Shown: piece by piece, positions 37,857-46,525 of the stretch
Numbering within the stretch: the first letter of the stretch is position 1
Layout of the letters: every line of letters begins with the position of its first letter
Source of the DNA: Vibrio sp. Hep-1b-8
GTDB lineage: Bacteria; Pseudomonadota; Gammaproteobacteria; Enterobacterales; Vibrionaceae
Direction of reading: 5' to 3'
Assembly (NCBI RefSeq): GCF_006124995.1
Contig: NZ_QEWN01000004.1
Location: 1-64,000, forward strand
Length of the DNA: 64,000 nt
Translations under genes and position numbers: made by a program
Notes under the pieces: model-generated
Seen by the model: the letters and a program-made list of their open reading frames with translations, nothing else
Database searches by the model: none
What the model was told of the DNA's origin: nothing

Positions 37857-38062
37857 CTGTCCATTGCAGTCTCACACTCTGGGTTGATTAGTGCATCATG
37901 AGGGCGATGTATCTATTCCTTGCCATACTGGTTAATCTCATCTTGCCAATGTGTCGGTGCAATACTACCTAACGGTTGAGTTAATAACTTTTCATTCAAC
38001 GTTTTTAAAGCCACATCACATCCTGTCAATTGATGCAGGTTATGATATGGAAAATCGGCTGT
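37857..38062 (-). pseudogene. Broken duplicate of the effector C-terminus
   Basis: Bases 37857-38009 repeat 38778-38930 of the effector gene without gaps and with only seven differences in 153 bases (about 95% identical). Upstream, to about 38062, the similarity goes on at protein level only (LTGCDVALKTLNEKL against LTGNDSVLKTLNEKL). One difference turns Trp into a stop (QYGKE-stop-IHRPHD). The copy loses similarity abruptly at 37857, just after AMDS. It lies directly behind the immunity gene in the same orientation. Confidence 0.9.
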
Positions 38063-38070
38063 TTCTATGA

Positions 38071-38721
38071 TTAGGGTGTATTATCCGTAAATGGTTCGTC
38101 TGACACTTCACCACGTCCTTCATACAGAACAACCACGGTTGAGTTCTTATGCGTGCTATACGGTGCTACTTGAACCCATCCATTAGGGTCTGCTCCCTGC
38201 CTGACCGTGCAGTCATCATTTATTTCTGGAGTACAGCTATAAGCATACAAAAGTAAGACCCTATCATTATTTACAAGAAGCTTCATGACTGGGTTTGCAT
38301 GATGGTTCTTATAGTAATGGTTCATTGTTTCTATTTTTTGCTTGGCAAGCTCACTGTCTATCACATCATCAATCCTATACCAACGAGTACCATAATCCTT
38401 GTCATAGTCTCCCCATTTAGATTCCCAACGTTTTTTCCATTCCTCTTTCCAGTAACTGCTACCGAAGCTATTTTCCCATTCACCTTTTATAGCGCTAGGA
38501 ATACCAATGCCAATGCTGGCACTTTTACAACAGCCCTGAACGCTTCCATACGCAAAGTTTGCTCCTCCACCATAAATATCACTGACCCACATATCACGAA
38601 TAAAATGTGGGCCACCTAAAGACCCTGCATTGCCAATGCTCGCAACTGAAACAGGCTTACTTTCAAAGCAACCATTAAGTAAAAAGCACATGCTTACAGC
38701 AATTAAAAATCTATACTTCAT
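38071..38721 (-). CDS. DUF3304-type lipoprotein, probable immunity protein of the lipase effector
   Basis: 216 residues from the ATG at 38721. Lipoprotein signal peptide with lipobox LLNGC (lipidated Cys18). The mature part is Trp/Lys/Tyr-rich with GEWENSFGSSYWKEEWKKRW and CTVRQGADPNGWVQVAPY and fits the DUF3304 family, members of which sit behind DUF2235 phospholipase effectors and act as periplasmic immunity lipoproteins. Its start overlaps the effector stop by 11 bases, implying coupled translation, as expected for an effector-immunity pair. Role inferred from family and position. Confidence 0.8.
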   Translation of the reverse strand: MKYRFLIAVSMCFLLNGCFESKPVSVASIGNAGSLGGPHFIRDMWVSDIYGGGANFAYGSVQGCCKSASIGIGIPSAIKGEWENSFGSSYWKEEWKKRWESKWGDYDKDYGTRWYRIDDVIDSELAKQKIETMNHYYKNHHANPVMKLLVNNDRVLLLYAYSCTPEINDDCTVRQGADPNGWVQVAPYSTHKNSTVVVLYEGRGEVSDEPFTDNTP

Positions 38722-41650
38722 TATCAAATACCACTCGCTTGAGTTGGTTTCCTTCTTTCGTTACCGCATTAACAAGACTGTCCATTGCCGTCTCACACCC
38801 TGGGTTGATGAGTGCATCATGAGGGCGATGTATCCATTCCTTACCATACTGGTTTATCTCATCTTGCCAATGTGTCGGTGTAATACTACCTAACGGTTGA
38901 GTTAATAACTTTTCATTCAACGTTTTTAAAACAGAATCATTTCCCGTTAGTTGAATAAAATCAGATGGATGCTCGACTTCTCTAGCCCATTGAATCCCCA
39001 TATTCTCTGCTTGTTGTTTCATTCTTTCTAATGGCAGAGCCGATAGAGCATTGCTAATAGGCTGTAGCTCGTAATAATAAAAAATGCCATTCACCAGTGT
39101 CACAACACCATATAAACCCTTAGTGCTGCATTCCAAATTCCAAGCGTCTTGAGCGTGCTTGTGTAGCTGCTCACTGTATGCGGCTGCTCCATAAACAGTC
39201 TGTTGTGTTTTTATCTCTTCCCTTATGGATTCTGTTTTTATTAACTCGCGATTATAAGTTGCAGACAGAGGCATACCATACCTTGTAGGTAAACCTTGCT
39301 TTGCATACTGCTCTTTTGAAGGATAGCCGCCACCAATGTCTGTGTGACAGCCAGCAAACACCTCCTCATAAAAGTTAGAAGGTAGAACGCCATCGCTAGG
39401 TCGTAGAGATGTTAGAGGGAAGTTCTTTCTGTATTCGTGATGGGCGCTTATCTGGAATACACGCTCCGCACAACTAGCATCAAGTCCTAACTCAAAATTG
39501 CCTTCATCGTTGTTTCCAGCTAGATAGAACGAGCCTACGGTATCGAACAGCCCAACAAAACGAACACTACAGGTACGTGTCTCGTCAGGATAGTAACCAT
39601 GTTTAGCTTGGCTACTGACGTCATCTTGGTGCGCTAATAAGTTGGGGAAAACTTCACCGAATGCTTCACCGTCACGTGGCTTGTTATAATCAGGCAATCC
39701 ATCTTTAACGGCATTAACAAAGTGACGAGCTAAAGCCGCTCCGCGACTAAAACCAAACACATCAAACTCAATATGAGTTATAGCTTGGTATTTTTGCTGA
39801 CGGATCAAATCAGTGATAATTTCATAAAATTGCTTTGTCCAGTTTTGCCATTTGTAAAATGCCCCAGTATCGTCAGCGATAAGGTTGTAAGCGGTGTCAA
39901 TGAACGTATATGTTTTCTCTAAATTATTTGGGCTGACACCAAACGCCTGAGCTAAATCGACTTCATCTTTACCTTCGTCTATCAAGGTCGGATTTTTCCA
40001 TGCGTCATCAACAGTACCAACACCAGACACATAGATGGCATTTGAGTCTTTAGTTAACGGGTAAATCTCAAACAACCGCGCTACGTTAGTACGCGATTTT
40101 ACGCCACGTGTTTCTTTGTAGAGATCATTTAGATGGTTTTGCCCAGTTCCATCAAAGAACACCCCAATCCGTAATATTTTTTCTTCGATTTTTTTTAAGT
40201 TAACTACAGCAATATCTTTTTCGACCAACCTTTCGTTATTAATTGAGACTATCGACGTATCAGCTAAATAGTGACCTGTATAGCCATAAAATGTATTCAA
40301 CGGTTGATTAAATCGCTTGGGGCTCTCCGGTGGTATCTCGTAAACAGGCTCTTTTTCAATGTTTAGCGGTTGCTGTTTTTCTACATTCAGAGAATCCCCT
40401 ACCGATAGAGACATCGGGTCGGCATCGTACTGTGGATTAAGTTCCAACAAAGCTTTTGGCGCTAGACCATACTGCTTGGCAATCTTCATCCACGTTTCTC
40501 GCATACCCGTTTCGAGATCAGTTTGGACAATATGCTTAACGGGCTGAGGTTGGGGTTCGGCTGGTTGCTCTGATTCAGCTCGTTTAATGATGGGGTGTTT
40601 TGTTGCCTCAAGTAACTGAGGCACATCTAATTTCACCCCATGCTCGTTCAACCACTCCTCGCTCAAATTATCCAGTTCCTCACGGGTAATTTGCCTCTCT
40701 AAGTAAACAAGATGTTGGCCCTCGACCACTTTGCCACCGAGTTTCCACAACACCAATATCGCGTTTTGGTTCTGGTTGTAACCTCTTTCGGGATCAAGGC
40801 GGTGATGCGTTGAGTGAGTGGCATAAAAACCCCAGTTTTTATCACCGAGAATACGGTACTCTTGGATCAGTTTGCCGTTATGAAAGTGATAGTAGAAACC
40901 GTGAGTGGGAAAGCCTAACCGCTCGCCGAGCTGCACGGCGGGAAAAACGGGAATAAAGCCCTCTTGCGCTACGCCACTGCCTATCGGTCTGACTTTTACA
41001 GGCTGACTAGGCGAGAGACCTAATGACTTTGATGCCACTTCTCCCACCAATTTTTTAGGCTCATCAAACGCTGTGAATAGGGTGTAGCGTGTCCCTTCTT
41101 TGATTTTGGTTTCACGCCAGCGCCCTAGTAACACTTCGTCTGCCGTTTGGGCTATAACAAACGAACAACCAACATTGCGCTGAAAGGCATCATCGGAGCA
41201 CGCGATATCAAAGTTGTACTCGTATTTTTCCTTTGGCGGCGCATCCGGATTATGAGTACGAACCGGCTCAGGGACGTATGGGGGCATGGGAAGTGGCGGA
41301 TGTAGGCTTGTACTTTGAGTGGTGCTTGATGCACTCCCACTCCCGCTCATCTGTGTGCGAGTTAATAGTGCCTTTTGTGCCAATGGGTCGAGGTTGTCGC
41401 GAACATGGGGATTTAATTCCCAATCTGAATGATCTAAGCCATCGCTCTCTTTTATCAACAGCGGAACTCGCGGAGAATCATTGAGTAGCAGCAAATGGCC
41501 TTGCTGTAATTGCTCAATAAATCGGTCATATCCCATGCCAGATGGGGTCACCTCTTTGAGTTCACTTTCAGACAAGGAGTCAAAATCCCCTTCCACTTGC
41601 TGAAATTCGTGCGCCATCAAATGGATAAGTTCAACGGTCTTATACCCCAC
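38711..41650 (-). CDS. Tle1-like type VI lipase effector (LysM plus DUF2235)
   Basis: 979 residues. N-terminal region of unknown type (1-about 360) with a Ser/Thr/Pro linker at 103-140; a LysM-like repeat (about 370-425, ETWMKIAKQYGLAPKALLELNP); and a DUF2235 alpha/beta-hydrolase domain (about 493-900) beginning RIGVFFDGTGQN, with nucleophile elbow GFSRG (Ser635), FVGLFDTVGS and CHTDIGGGYP for the catalytic Asp and His. DUF2235 is the family of Tle1 phospholipases delivered by type VI secretion. The start is a GTG at 41650 without a strong binding site, and the frame is open for about 16 codons upstream. No vgrG, hcp or PAAR gene is adjacent. Confidence 0.85.
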   Translation of the reverse strand: MGYKTVELIHLMAHEFQQVEGDFDSLSESELKEVTPSGMGYDRFIEQLQQGHLLLLNDSPRVPLLIKESDGLDHSDWELNPHVRDNLDPLAQKALLTRTQMSGSGSASSTTQSTSLHPPLPMPPYVPEPVRTHNPDAPPKEKYEYNFDIACSDDAFQRNVGCSFVIAQTADEVLLGRWRETKIKEGTRYTLFTAFDEPKKLVGEVASKSLGLSPSQPVKVRPIGSGVAQEGFIPVFPAVQLGERLGFPTHGFYYHFHNGKLIQEYRILGDKNWGFYATHSTHHRLDPERGYNQNQNAILVLWKLGGKVVEGQHLVYLERQITREELDNLSEEWLNEHGVKLDVPQLLEATKHPIIKRAESEQPAEPQPQPVKHIVQTDLETGMRETWMKIAKQYGLAPKALLELNPQYDADPMSLSVGDSLNVEKQQPLNIEKEPVYEIPPESPKRFNQPLNTFYGYTGHYLADTSIVSINNERLVEKDIAVVNLKKIEEKILRIGVFFDGTGQNHLNDLYKETRGVKSRTNVARLFEIYPLTKDSNAIYVSGVGTVDDAWKNPTLIDEGKDEVDLAQAFGVSPNNLEKTYTFIDTAYNLIADDTGAFYKWQNWTKQFYEIITDLIRQQKYQAITHIEFDVFGFSRGAALARHFVNAVKDGLPDYNKPRDGEAFGEVFPNLLAHQDDVSSQAKHGYYPDETRTCSVRFVGLFDTVGSFYLAGNNDEGNFELGLDASCAERVFQISAHHEYRKNFPLTSLRPSDGVLPSNFYEEVFAGCHTDIGGGYPSKEQYAKQGLPTRYGMPLSATYNRELIKTESIREEIKTQQTVYGAAAYSEQLHKHAQDAWNLECSTKGLYGVVTLVNGIFYYYELQPISNALSALPLERMKQQAENMGIQWAREVEHPSDFIQLTGNDSVLKTLNEKLLTQPLGSITPTHWQDEINQYGKEWIHRPHDALINPGCETAMDSLVNAVTKEGNQLKRVVFDNEV

Positions 41651-42048
41651 GCCATGCCCTATTGAATCGTTTATGAGTGGCTCAAAGGTTACCTAGCTTG
41701 CGCTTTTATATCTATAGTTCGGATATAAAATCAATTGAATAGATATCACATGTATCGCAATTAAACCTCCTTTGTATCAATGCTTTATAAAAAATGATAC
41801 ATACACTGTTCGGTTAATCTGTTTAGCATCGGGTTGGGAGTGAGGAATAGAAACTCTCATCACAATATTGAAACCAGATGCTTGATAAGTAACCTGTATC
41901 AATTTTGCGCTAAATGCAAACTATGAGCCTAATTTTGATTGGATTTATCCGAGCATTCGGTTTTAAAAGGCGCTATTGTGGGAAAATGAACTTGCACCAA
42001 ATGATACGTGTTACACTATTGAAAACCGCGAATAACAAGGATTTACGA
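41651..42048. promoter_or_regulatory. Gap between effector and creA with TGTATC repeats
   Basis: About 400 AT-rich bases with no gene. The motif TGTATC or its complement GATACA/G occurs five times: 41751, 41773, 41796 (complement), 41895 and 42003 (complement). The copies at 41773-41779 and 41795-41801 form a perfect 7-bp inverted repeat (TGTATCA/TGATACA) with a 15-base spacer. Regulator unknown. Confidence 0.45.
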
Positions 42049-42516
42049 ATGAAGAAAATGCTTTTAAGTGCATTGATGGCCACCGCCTTGGTCGGGTGTT
42101 CTGATAACGAAGTTGGCGATGTAGGTCTTGGATGGTTCACTATGAAAGACATCAAGCTAAATCACATGCAAGATCCAATTGTGACTGGCGTAACATGTCA
42201 TGTCGCTTCAATTGAAGCCGACTTTAGCCTAGCCGATCCAAGTGACAGCTCTATATCTTGTCGTCAGACTGGCGAAATTACCCCAGAGATGATTGCCAAT
42301 ATCGACAAGTCTAAAGATGGTGAAGTGGTATTTAAAAAGTCAAAAAGTATCTTCTTCAAAAGCATGAAAATCCGCCGAATCCTAGATGTAGAGAATCAGA
42401 CATTGATGTACCTCTCTTATTCTACTAAAGAAACGTCAGGCAGTTTCAAGCACAGCCTCTCTACGGTGCCGTTATGGGGAACCAAAGCGTACGGTGCGTA
42501 CAAACCAGCGGAATAG
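42049..42516 (+). CDS. creA: CreA-family lipoprotein
   Basis: 155 residues from the ATG at 42049, which has AAGGA seven bases upstream (the frame is open further but unsupported). Lipobox LVGC in an N-terminal signal MKKMLLSALMATALVGCSD; the enterobacterial CreA has an ordinary signal peptide instead. The rest matches the CreA family: GVTCHVASIEADF, SISCRQTGEI, GEVVFKKSKSIFFKSMKIRR, LMYLSYSTKETSGS and LSTVPLW. Two conserved cysteines may form a disulfide. Function of CreA is unknown despite its name. Monocistronic, ends at a strong terminator. Confidence 0.9.
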   Translation: MKKMLLSALMATALVGCSDNEVGDVGLGWFTMKDIKLNHMQDPIVTGVTCHVASIEADFSLADPSDSSISCRQTGEITPEMIANIDKSKDGEVVFKKSKSIFFKSMKIRRILDVENQTLMYLSYSTKETSGSFKHSLSTVPLWGTKAYGAYKPAE

Positions 42517-42523
42517 TTCAATT

Positions 42524-42556
42524 AAGTGCCAAACAGTAGTGTTTGGCACTTTTTTA
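42524..42556 (+). terminator. Terminator of creA
   Basis: Twelve-bp perfect stem AAGTGCCAAACA/TGTTTGGCACTT with loop GTAG and a T-run, eight bases past the stop. Confidence 0.9.
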
Positions 42557-42597
42557 TGTAATAAATATGAAAGCAATCTTTCATATGTGTGATATTA

Positions 42598-42642
42598 TCC
42601 GGGAAAATTTCCAACTCCACTTTGAACATGAAGTTTCCCGGA
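42598..42642 (+). promoter_or_regulatory. Inverted repeat enclosing the gsk start codon
   Basis: TCCGGGAAA (42598-42606) and TTTCCCGGA (42634-42642) are exact complements separated by 27 bases; the gsk ATG at 42628 lies in the loop. No Shine-Dalgarno sequence is visible. In RNA the 9-bp GC-rich stem would enclose the initiation site. Confidence 0.5.
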
Positions 42643-43932
42643 CAGCGCAAATCTAAGCACTACTTTCCTACTCACGCTCGCGATCCACTCGTCAATCAGA
42701 TGAAGCAAACCCCTAAGCTTTATCGACCGATTGTGGTTGGCGTAGGTCAAACAATTGTTGACATAGAAGCTCGTGTCGATGACGAATTCCTAGCAAAATA
42801 TGGTTTGAGTAAAGGACACTCGCTCGTTTTAGAGGAGAGTCAGGCTGACGCACTGTACGATGAACTAGTAAAACGCGAGTTGATCACTCATCAATATCCT
42901 GGCGATACGATTGGCAATACTCTGCACAACTACTCTGTACTGGCTGACAGTAAATCGGTACTACTAGGTGTAATGTCACGAAACATCGAAGTCGGCTCAT
43001 TCGCATATCGTTATTTATGCCGCACATCGTCACGAATGAACCTAAACCACTTGCAGATGGTTGAAGGCTCAATCGGACGCTGCTACACGCTTATTTCGGA
43101 CAACGGTGAACGTACCTTCGCGATTAATGAAGGTCATATGAACCAATTGCGCCCAGAAAGCATCCCAGAAGAGGTATTTGATAAGGCGTCTGCGCTTGTT
43201 GTTTCTTCCTATTTAATGCGTGGAAAACCTGAAGACCCAATGCCGCAAGCCGTTGCTCGTGCTATCGAAATTGCCAAATCTAAGAACGTACCTGTTGTAC
43301 TGACTCTTGGAACCAAGTGGGTTATCGAAGGTAATGCAAAGTGGTGGCAAGACTACATTAAAGAGAACATCTCTATTGTTGCGATGAATGAAGAGGAAGG
43401 CGAAGCTCTAACCGGTGAGAAAGATCCTCTTTTAGCCGCAGACAAGGCACTTGAGTGGGTTGATGTTGTACTATGCACAGCTGGCCCGGTTGGCCTCTAC
43501 ATGGCAGGTTACACTGAAGATTCAGCCAAACGCGAAACTGAACTACCGCTACTGCCAGGTAATATCCCTGAGTTCAACAAATATGAATTTAGCCGAGCTA
43601 TGCGTAAGTCAGATTGTGGTACACCCGTAAAAGTGTATTCCCATATTGGTCCTTACCTAGGCGGCCCGCTTGAAATCAAGAACACAAATGGTGCTGGTGA
43701 TGCTGCGCTGTCGGCCTTACTCCATGATATGGCTGCAAACAGTCACCATAAGACTAACGTTCCAAATTCTTCGAAGCATGACCAACCATACCTGACTTAT
43801 TCTTCGCTATCGCAGATTTGTAAGTATGCTAACCGTGTTAGCTATGAAGTATTAACCCAGCACTCTCCTCGCCTAGCGCGTGCGCTTCCTGAACGTGAAG
43901 ACAGTTTAGAAGAAGCATACTGGGATCGTTAA
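42628..43932 (+). CDS. gsk: Inosine-guanosine kinase
   Basis: 434 residues from the ATG at 42628; the protein start MKFPGQRKSKHYFPTHARDP matches the enterobacterial enzyme, so the upstream in-frame codons are not used. PfkB-family kinase with GDTIGNTLHNYSVLAD near the nucleoside site and NTNGAGDAALSALLHD holding the catalytic Asp. Salvages inosine and guanosine to the nucleotides. Single gene with a bidirectional terminator behind it. Confidence 0.96.
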   Translation: MKFPGQRKSKHYFPTHARDPLVNQMKQTPKLYRPIVVGVGQTIVDIEARVDDEFLAKYGLSKGHSLVLEESQADALYDELVKRELITHQYPGDTIGNTLHNYSVLADSKSVLLGVMSRNIEVGSFAYRYLCRTSSRMNLNHLQMVEGSIGRCYTLISDNGERTFAINEGHMNQLRPESIPEEVFDKASALVVSSYLMRGKPEDPMPQAVARAIEIAKSKNVPVVLTLGTKWVIEGNAKWWQDYIKENISIVAMNEEEGEALTGEKDPLLAADKALEWVDVVLCTAGPVGLYMAGYTEDSAKRETELPLLPGNIPEFNKYEFSRAMRKSDCGTPVKVYSHIGPYLGGPLEIKNTNGAGDAALSALLHDMAANSHHKTNVPNSSKHDQPYLTYSSLSQICKYANRVSYEVLTQHSPRLARALPEREDSLEEAYWDR

Positions 43933-43950
43933 TGATACGTTAACCAAAGA

Positions 43951-43977
43951 AAGGGCCGCTTAACGCGGCTCTTTTTC
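43951..43977. terminator. Bidirectional terminator between gsk and the phosphatase gene
   Basis: Seven-bp stem (43953-43959 with 43965-43971, one G-U pair), loop of five bases, T-run on the plus strand. The stop codon TAA of the minus-strand gene lies in the loop. Confidence 0.75.
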
Positions 43978-44577
43978 GTTCAAGTATGGGTAGAAGACTA
44001 ACTGCCCTTCTTCGACCATCATGCAATCCATTTTGGCTGCATGTGCCGCCTGTAGCCCTAGCTGGGTATCTTCAAATACGATACATGCACCAGCTTGAAC
44101 CTTCATATCATCCGCGGCCTTTAAGAAGGTATCAGGATTGGGTTTATGGTTGTCAACATCCGTTGCCGTCACAATGACGTCAAGCAATTCAATCAGTTGT
44201 GCCTGCTTTAGCAGTCGTAAAGCGCTATCACGTTGGCTGCCAGTACCAACCGCCAGTTTCTTACGTTGATAGAATTGATGTAGTAGATCTACAGTACAAG
44301 CGATAGGCTTACCAACTTCCTGTAGTTCGGCAAAAGCCCCCATTTTGTAACGCGAGACTTCCATCGGTTCTAGCGACATACTGTGCTTTCTATTTATTTC
44401 TGCCGCAATTTTATAGCTTGGCATTCCACCTAAGCTGTGTAACCACTCTTGGCTAAACGGAAAGCCGAAATGGGCGGCTGTCTGCTGCCATGCTTTTAAA
44501 TGGCCAGGCATGGTATCCAACAAGGTGCCATCCATGTCGAATATAAACGCTTGATATTTTTCTAAAATTTCTAACAT
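43960..44577 (-). CDS. HAD-family fructose-1-phosphate/6-phosphogluconate phosphatase, YqaB-like
   Basis: 205 residues of the HAD superfamily: motif I FDMDGTLLDTMPGH, motif II GTGSQRDSALRLL, Lys in NHKPNPDTFL and motif IV FEDTQLGLQAAHAAKMD. Closest in pattern to E. coli YqaB, which removes phosphate from fructose 1-phosphate and related sugars; this would fit with the fru system elsewhere in the window but the two are not linked. Its last codons and stop lie within the shared terminator. Confidence 0.85.
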   Translation of the reverse strand: MLEILEKYQAFIFDMDGTLLDTMPGHLKAWQQTAAHFGFPFSQEWLHSLGGMPSYKIAAEINRKHSMSLEPMEVSRYKMGAFAELQEVGKPIACTVDLLHQFYQRKKLAVGTGSQRDSALRLLKQAQLIELLDVIVTATDVDNHKPNPDTFLKAADDMKVQAGACIVFEDTQLGLQAAHAAKMDCMMVEEGQLVFYPYLNEKEPR

Positions 44578-44718
44578 GGTTGTCCTACTGCCCGATTAAC
44601 ATAGTTTTACCGTATATCCTCACGCTAAGGTAGTGAGGGCATTGATATATTTATAAATACCAACTAACATCAGATCAAATACCTATAACTAAATATATTA
44701 ACGGACTAAGGTAATCTT

Positions 44719-46479
44719 ATGAATATCAAAAACAAACTATATTCATTAGGTGTTGTAGCTATACTTGGTGTCGTGTCTGTTCTTTTTGCAACAAGCCATT
44801 TCGCCCAAACCACGGCTCAGCTGAATCAGGCTAGCTTACTCGTATCAAACCTAGAAATACGCTTACTCAATTTACGCCGGAATGAGAAAGATTTCCTACT
44901 CCGTAAAGATGATAAATATCTAACCTCATTCAACAACAACATGTCGATTTTCCTCAATTTGGAGACTGAACTTGCCACGATTCTTGAGCAAAGGGCGCTG
45001 CCAGATAGCCACCAGCTCAAGCAAGATATCCTTTCTTATCAGAAGGGGTTCAACAACCTCGTTGCGGCATATCAGAAACTCGGCCTTAAACCTGAACAAA
45101 ACCTTCTTGGTCGCTATAACACAGAGTTAGCAGCAATTAAGACCTCACTTTCAAGTGATGAATTATTGAATTTGTTTGAGTTCAACACACAAGTGTTGTC
45201 CGGTGTTTTCGCTGATCAACGGCTACCGTCAAATGCAGCATCGCTAGCTTCAGCAGCGCAAGCTGTCATTGAACAGAGTAAAATTGTTGGTCTCAAGTAC
45301 AATGAGGGATTGCTTGGCGACACACGTAACCTTTCACACACTGTAGAAGAACAGTTCAAAAAGTTTTCTGCCGCGCTGGAATCAGAAACACAAGCAACGG
45401 TCGAACAACTTGCTTTTCTTAAACAAGCGGTGACCGCTGTTGTTGTGCTGATTATCTTTGGTTTCATTTTTCAAATTTCTCGCTCGATTAATCAACAAGT
45501 GTCGTTACTGCTTTCAGCGATTCAACAAATTGCTCACTCTAATAACGTCTCACTACGCGCCAATCTCGCAGGCAAAGATGAACTGTCTGAGGTTGGAACC
45601 TATTTTAATCAATTGCTCGATAAGTTTGAGCACCTGATTGCTGGGACGCAGGCTAAATCATCTGAGCTGTCACAAAGCACCTCCAACATGCATAATGCGC
45701 TACAAAATGTAATTGAACAGTTCCATGTGCAAGCGGATCATACCACCACTATGGCAACAGCCGTTCAAGAAATGGTATCGACTATCAATGAGATATCAGA
45801 AAGTACATCTATTGCAGTAGAAGGTGTGCAACAGGCCTCTGTCAATGCACAAAGCGGTCGTAAAGTCGTCGAGACAACCGTCAGCAACATAGATCAACTC
45901 ACTACCATTCTCGGCAGTAGCCAAGCATCAATTGGCTCACTAAATAACCACGTTGATAAAATTGGTGACGCCGTAAACATCATCCAAGAAATAGCCGAAC
46001 AAACCAACTTGCTGGCGCTCAATGCAGCAATCGAGGCAGCGCGTGCTGGTGAACAAGGGCGAGGTTTTGCGGTAGTGGCTGATGAGGTTCGTGCTCTTGC
46101 TAGCCGAACTCATCAATCAACCGAGGAGATCACTAAAGTTGTGACTGCCATTCAGAATCAAATGTCTGAAGTAGTAACCAATATTGACCAATGTAATGAG
46201 CAGGGTTCGCAAACTCTCGAAGCATCACAAACACTGGATAGTAGCCTCACTCAGATTATCGATGATATGACCAATATTCAGGCTAATTCTGAACGTATTG
46301 CATCTGCGATTGAAGAACAAGGCATAGTAATGAACCAGGTTAGTGAGTCTATCACAGAGCTCAATTCGATATCTGAAGGGAATATGCAGTCAGCTCAGCA
46401 ATGTTTAACAGAGGTCGACAGAGTCTCCGTTCAAGCTACTGACATGGATAGTGCGGTTGCTGAATTCAAAACGTCTTAA
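44719..46479 (+). CDS. Methyl-accepting chemotaxis protein with helical bimodular sensor
   Basis: 586 residues: membrane segment 1 (about 9-27), periplasmic all-helical sensor (about 30-235) with [21 protein letters not shown], the signature of HBM-type sensors, membrane segment 2 (about 236-255), HAMP (about 256-310) and a long signalling domain whose tip is [35 protein letters not shown]. No C-terminal CheR/CheB pentapeptide. The HBM domain in Pseudomonas McpS binds TCA intermediates; the ligand here is not known. AAGG stands seven bases before the ATG. Single gene ending at a strong terminator. Confidence 0.92.
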   Translation: MNIKNKLYSLGVVAILGVVSVLFATSHFAQTTAQLNQASLLVSNLEIRLLNLRRNEKDFLLRKDDKYLTSFNNNMSIFLNLETELATILEQRALPDSHQLKQDILSYQKGFNNLVAAYQKLGLKPEQNLLGRYNTELAAIKTSLSSDELLNLFEFNTQVLSGVFADQRLPSNAASLASAAQAVIEQSKIVGLKYNEGLLGDTRNLSHTVEEQFKKFSAALESETQATVEQLAFLKQAVTAVVVLIIFGFIFQISRSINQQVSLLLSAIQQIAHSNNVSLRANLAGKDELSEVGTYFNQLLDKFEHLIAGTQAKSSELSQSTSNMHNALQNVIEQFHVQADHTTTMATAVQEMVSTINEISESTSIAVEGVQQASVNAQSGRKVVETTVSNIDQLTTILGSSQASIGSLNNHVDKIGDAVNIIQEIAEQTNLLALNAAIEAARAGEQGRGFAVVADEVRALASRTHQSTEEITKVVTAIQNQMSEVVTNIDQCNEQGSQTLEASQTLDSSLTQIIDDMTNIQANSERIASAIEEQGIVMNQVSESITELNSISEGNMQSAQQCLTEVDRVSVQATDMDSAVAEFKTS

Positions 46480-46493
46480 ATCATTACTCAAGC

Positions 46494-46525
46494 AAAAAAA
46501 TCCCCTCTAGAGAGGGGATTTTTTA
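46494..46525. terminator. Bidirectional terminator between the chemoreceptor and RND genes
   Basis: AAATCCCCTCT/AGAGGGGATTT palindrome (46498-46521) with A-run before and T-run after, between convergent genes. Confidence 0.9.
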
